Of a stretch of DNA of 5,969 nt, positions 5,600 through 5,969 are shown in pieces. The stretch comes from an uncultured Parasphingopyxis sp. (GTDB lineage Bacteria > Pseudomonadota > Alphaproteobacteria > Sphingomonadales > Sphingomonadaceae). The stretch is from the NCBI GenBank assembly GCA_905479515.1, contig CAJQMX010000290.1, positions 1 through 5,969 on the forward strand, read 5' to 3'. Below the pieces are notes generated by a model. It ran no database searches and was not told where the DNA came from. It was given only the letters and a program-made list of their open reading frames with translations. Position numbers and translations under genes: made by a program. The stretch's first letter is position 1; every line of letters begins with the position of its first letter.

Positions 5600-5969
5600 A
5601 TGACCCATCGACGCTTTCCGCGCCTCGGCGCGCTCGCCCTGGCGCTCGCCGCCCCACTGGCTCTGGCCGGCTGCATCGGTCAGGTGACAGCGCCGGAGCT
5701 GGTGGCGCCCACGCCGCGTTTCGACGCGCTGGCCTTTTTCGAGGGCGAGAGCACGGGGCTGGGCACGCTGGACAAGATCGTCGGCAAGACGGTGACCACC
5801 CGCGTCAGCAGCACCGGCACGCGCCAGCCGGACGGATCGCTGCGGCTCGTGCAGCGCGTGACCGAAGGCAGCAAGCCGCAACGCACACGCAGCTGGGTGA
5901 TCCGCGAAACCGCGCCCGGCCGATATGAAGGCACGCTGACCGACGCCACCGGCCCTGTCACCGGTGAAA
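5600..5969 (+). CDS. Putative lipoprotein, DUF3833-like; 3' end outside window
   Basis: An open frame of 123 codons runs from ATG 5600 to the window end without a stop. The N terminus has a basic start (MTHRRFPR), a hydrophobic segment and the lipobox LAGC, so Cys25 should be lipidated and the protein anchored to a membrane. The mature part (FDALAFFEGESTGLGTL, then a Gly- and Arg-spaced stretch ending GRYEGTLTDATGPVTGE) resembles DUF3833, a family of predicted lipoproteins of unknown function. Family residues recognised are F-E-G near residue 48, the R-x-R-x-W motif, and GRYEGT with D-A-x-G-P-V. The ribosome site is poor (ACAGG at 5592-5596, only three bases before the ATG), so translation may be coupled to the gene upstream or the site may be non-canonical. 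GC is about 70%, higher than most of the window. The family call is by eye and less certain than the lipoprotein call. Confidence 0.75.
   Translation, partial: MTHRRFPRLGALALALAAPLALAGCIGQVTAPELVAPTPRFDALAFFEGESTGLGTLDKIVGKTVTTRVSSTGTRQPDGSLRLVQRVTEGSKPQRTRSWVIRETAPGRYEGTLTDATGPVTGE

Noticed and set aside
4934..5881. Long open frame on the - strand (315 codons)
   Set aside because: It lies antisense to the 3' end of the DUF885 gene and the lipoprotein gene, where high GC removes stop codons. Its translation is low-complexity Arg/Ala/His-rich with no recognisable motif, while the + strand has clear family motifs.
1..5969. A novel defence, mobile or multi-gene system
   Set aside because: No CRISPR repeats, transposase, integrase, toxin-antitoxin pair, nuclease, reverse transcriptase or tRNA-linked insertion is visible. 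All six genes belong to recognisable housekeeping or accessory families.

Overview
The window looks like ordinary chromosomal DNA of an alphaproteobacterium, most likely a sphingomonad (Sphingomonadales). This is inferred from moderate-to-high GC (mostly 50-70% by hand count of 60-base lines), from secreted proteins of types common in that order (IorA-type 2Fe-2S subunit, Arg-rich RcnB-like protein, secreted amidohydrolase, DUF885 protein), and from the codon style. No similarity search was possible. All six genes supported here lie on the + strand. No tRNA, rRNA, CRISPR array, transposase, phage gene or attachment site was seen.

Layout. 2-460 is the 3' part of a xanthine-oxidase-family [2Fe-2S] subunit (isoquinoline 1-oxidoreductase alpha type). 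461-602 is a short intergenic region with several inverted repeats, including a near-perfect 22-base palindrome. 603-1415 encodes an exported RcnB-like protein with a long tetrapeptide-repeat Arg/Asp domain, and it ends at a strong intrinsic terminator (1439-1478). 1532-2806 encodes a secreted metal-dependent amidohydrolase of the Xaa-Pro dipeptidase / Lys-Arg carboxypeptidase-like group. 2866-3546 encodes a cytoplasmic prolyl-4-hydroxylase-type 2-oxoglutarate/Fe(II) oxygenase. 3547-3709 is intergenic and holds a perfect 7-bp inverted repeat upstream of the next gene. 3710-5530 encodes a secreted DUF885 metallopeptidase-like protein. 5600 to the window end is the start of a lipoprotein resembling DUF3833.

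How the genes relate. The terminator separates the RcnB-like gene from the amidohydrolase. The amidohydrolase and the oxygenase are 59 bases apart and could be co-transcribed. The DUF885 gene and the lipoprotein gene are 69 bases apart and could form a second unit. Two secreted proteins with hydrolase or peptidase signatures occur within 4 kb, which hints at extracytoplasmic peptide or amide catabolism, but no operon proves a joint function. I find no evidence of a novel multi-gene system. The most unusual items are the composition and repeat structure of the RcnB-like protein (no Lys, and no His or Cys in the mature chain), the inverted repeats in the two longer intergenic regions, and a rise in GC inside the 3' third of the DUF885 gene.
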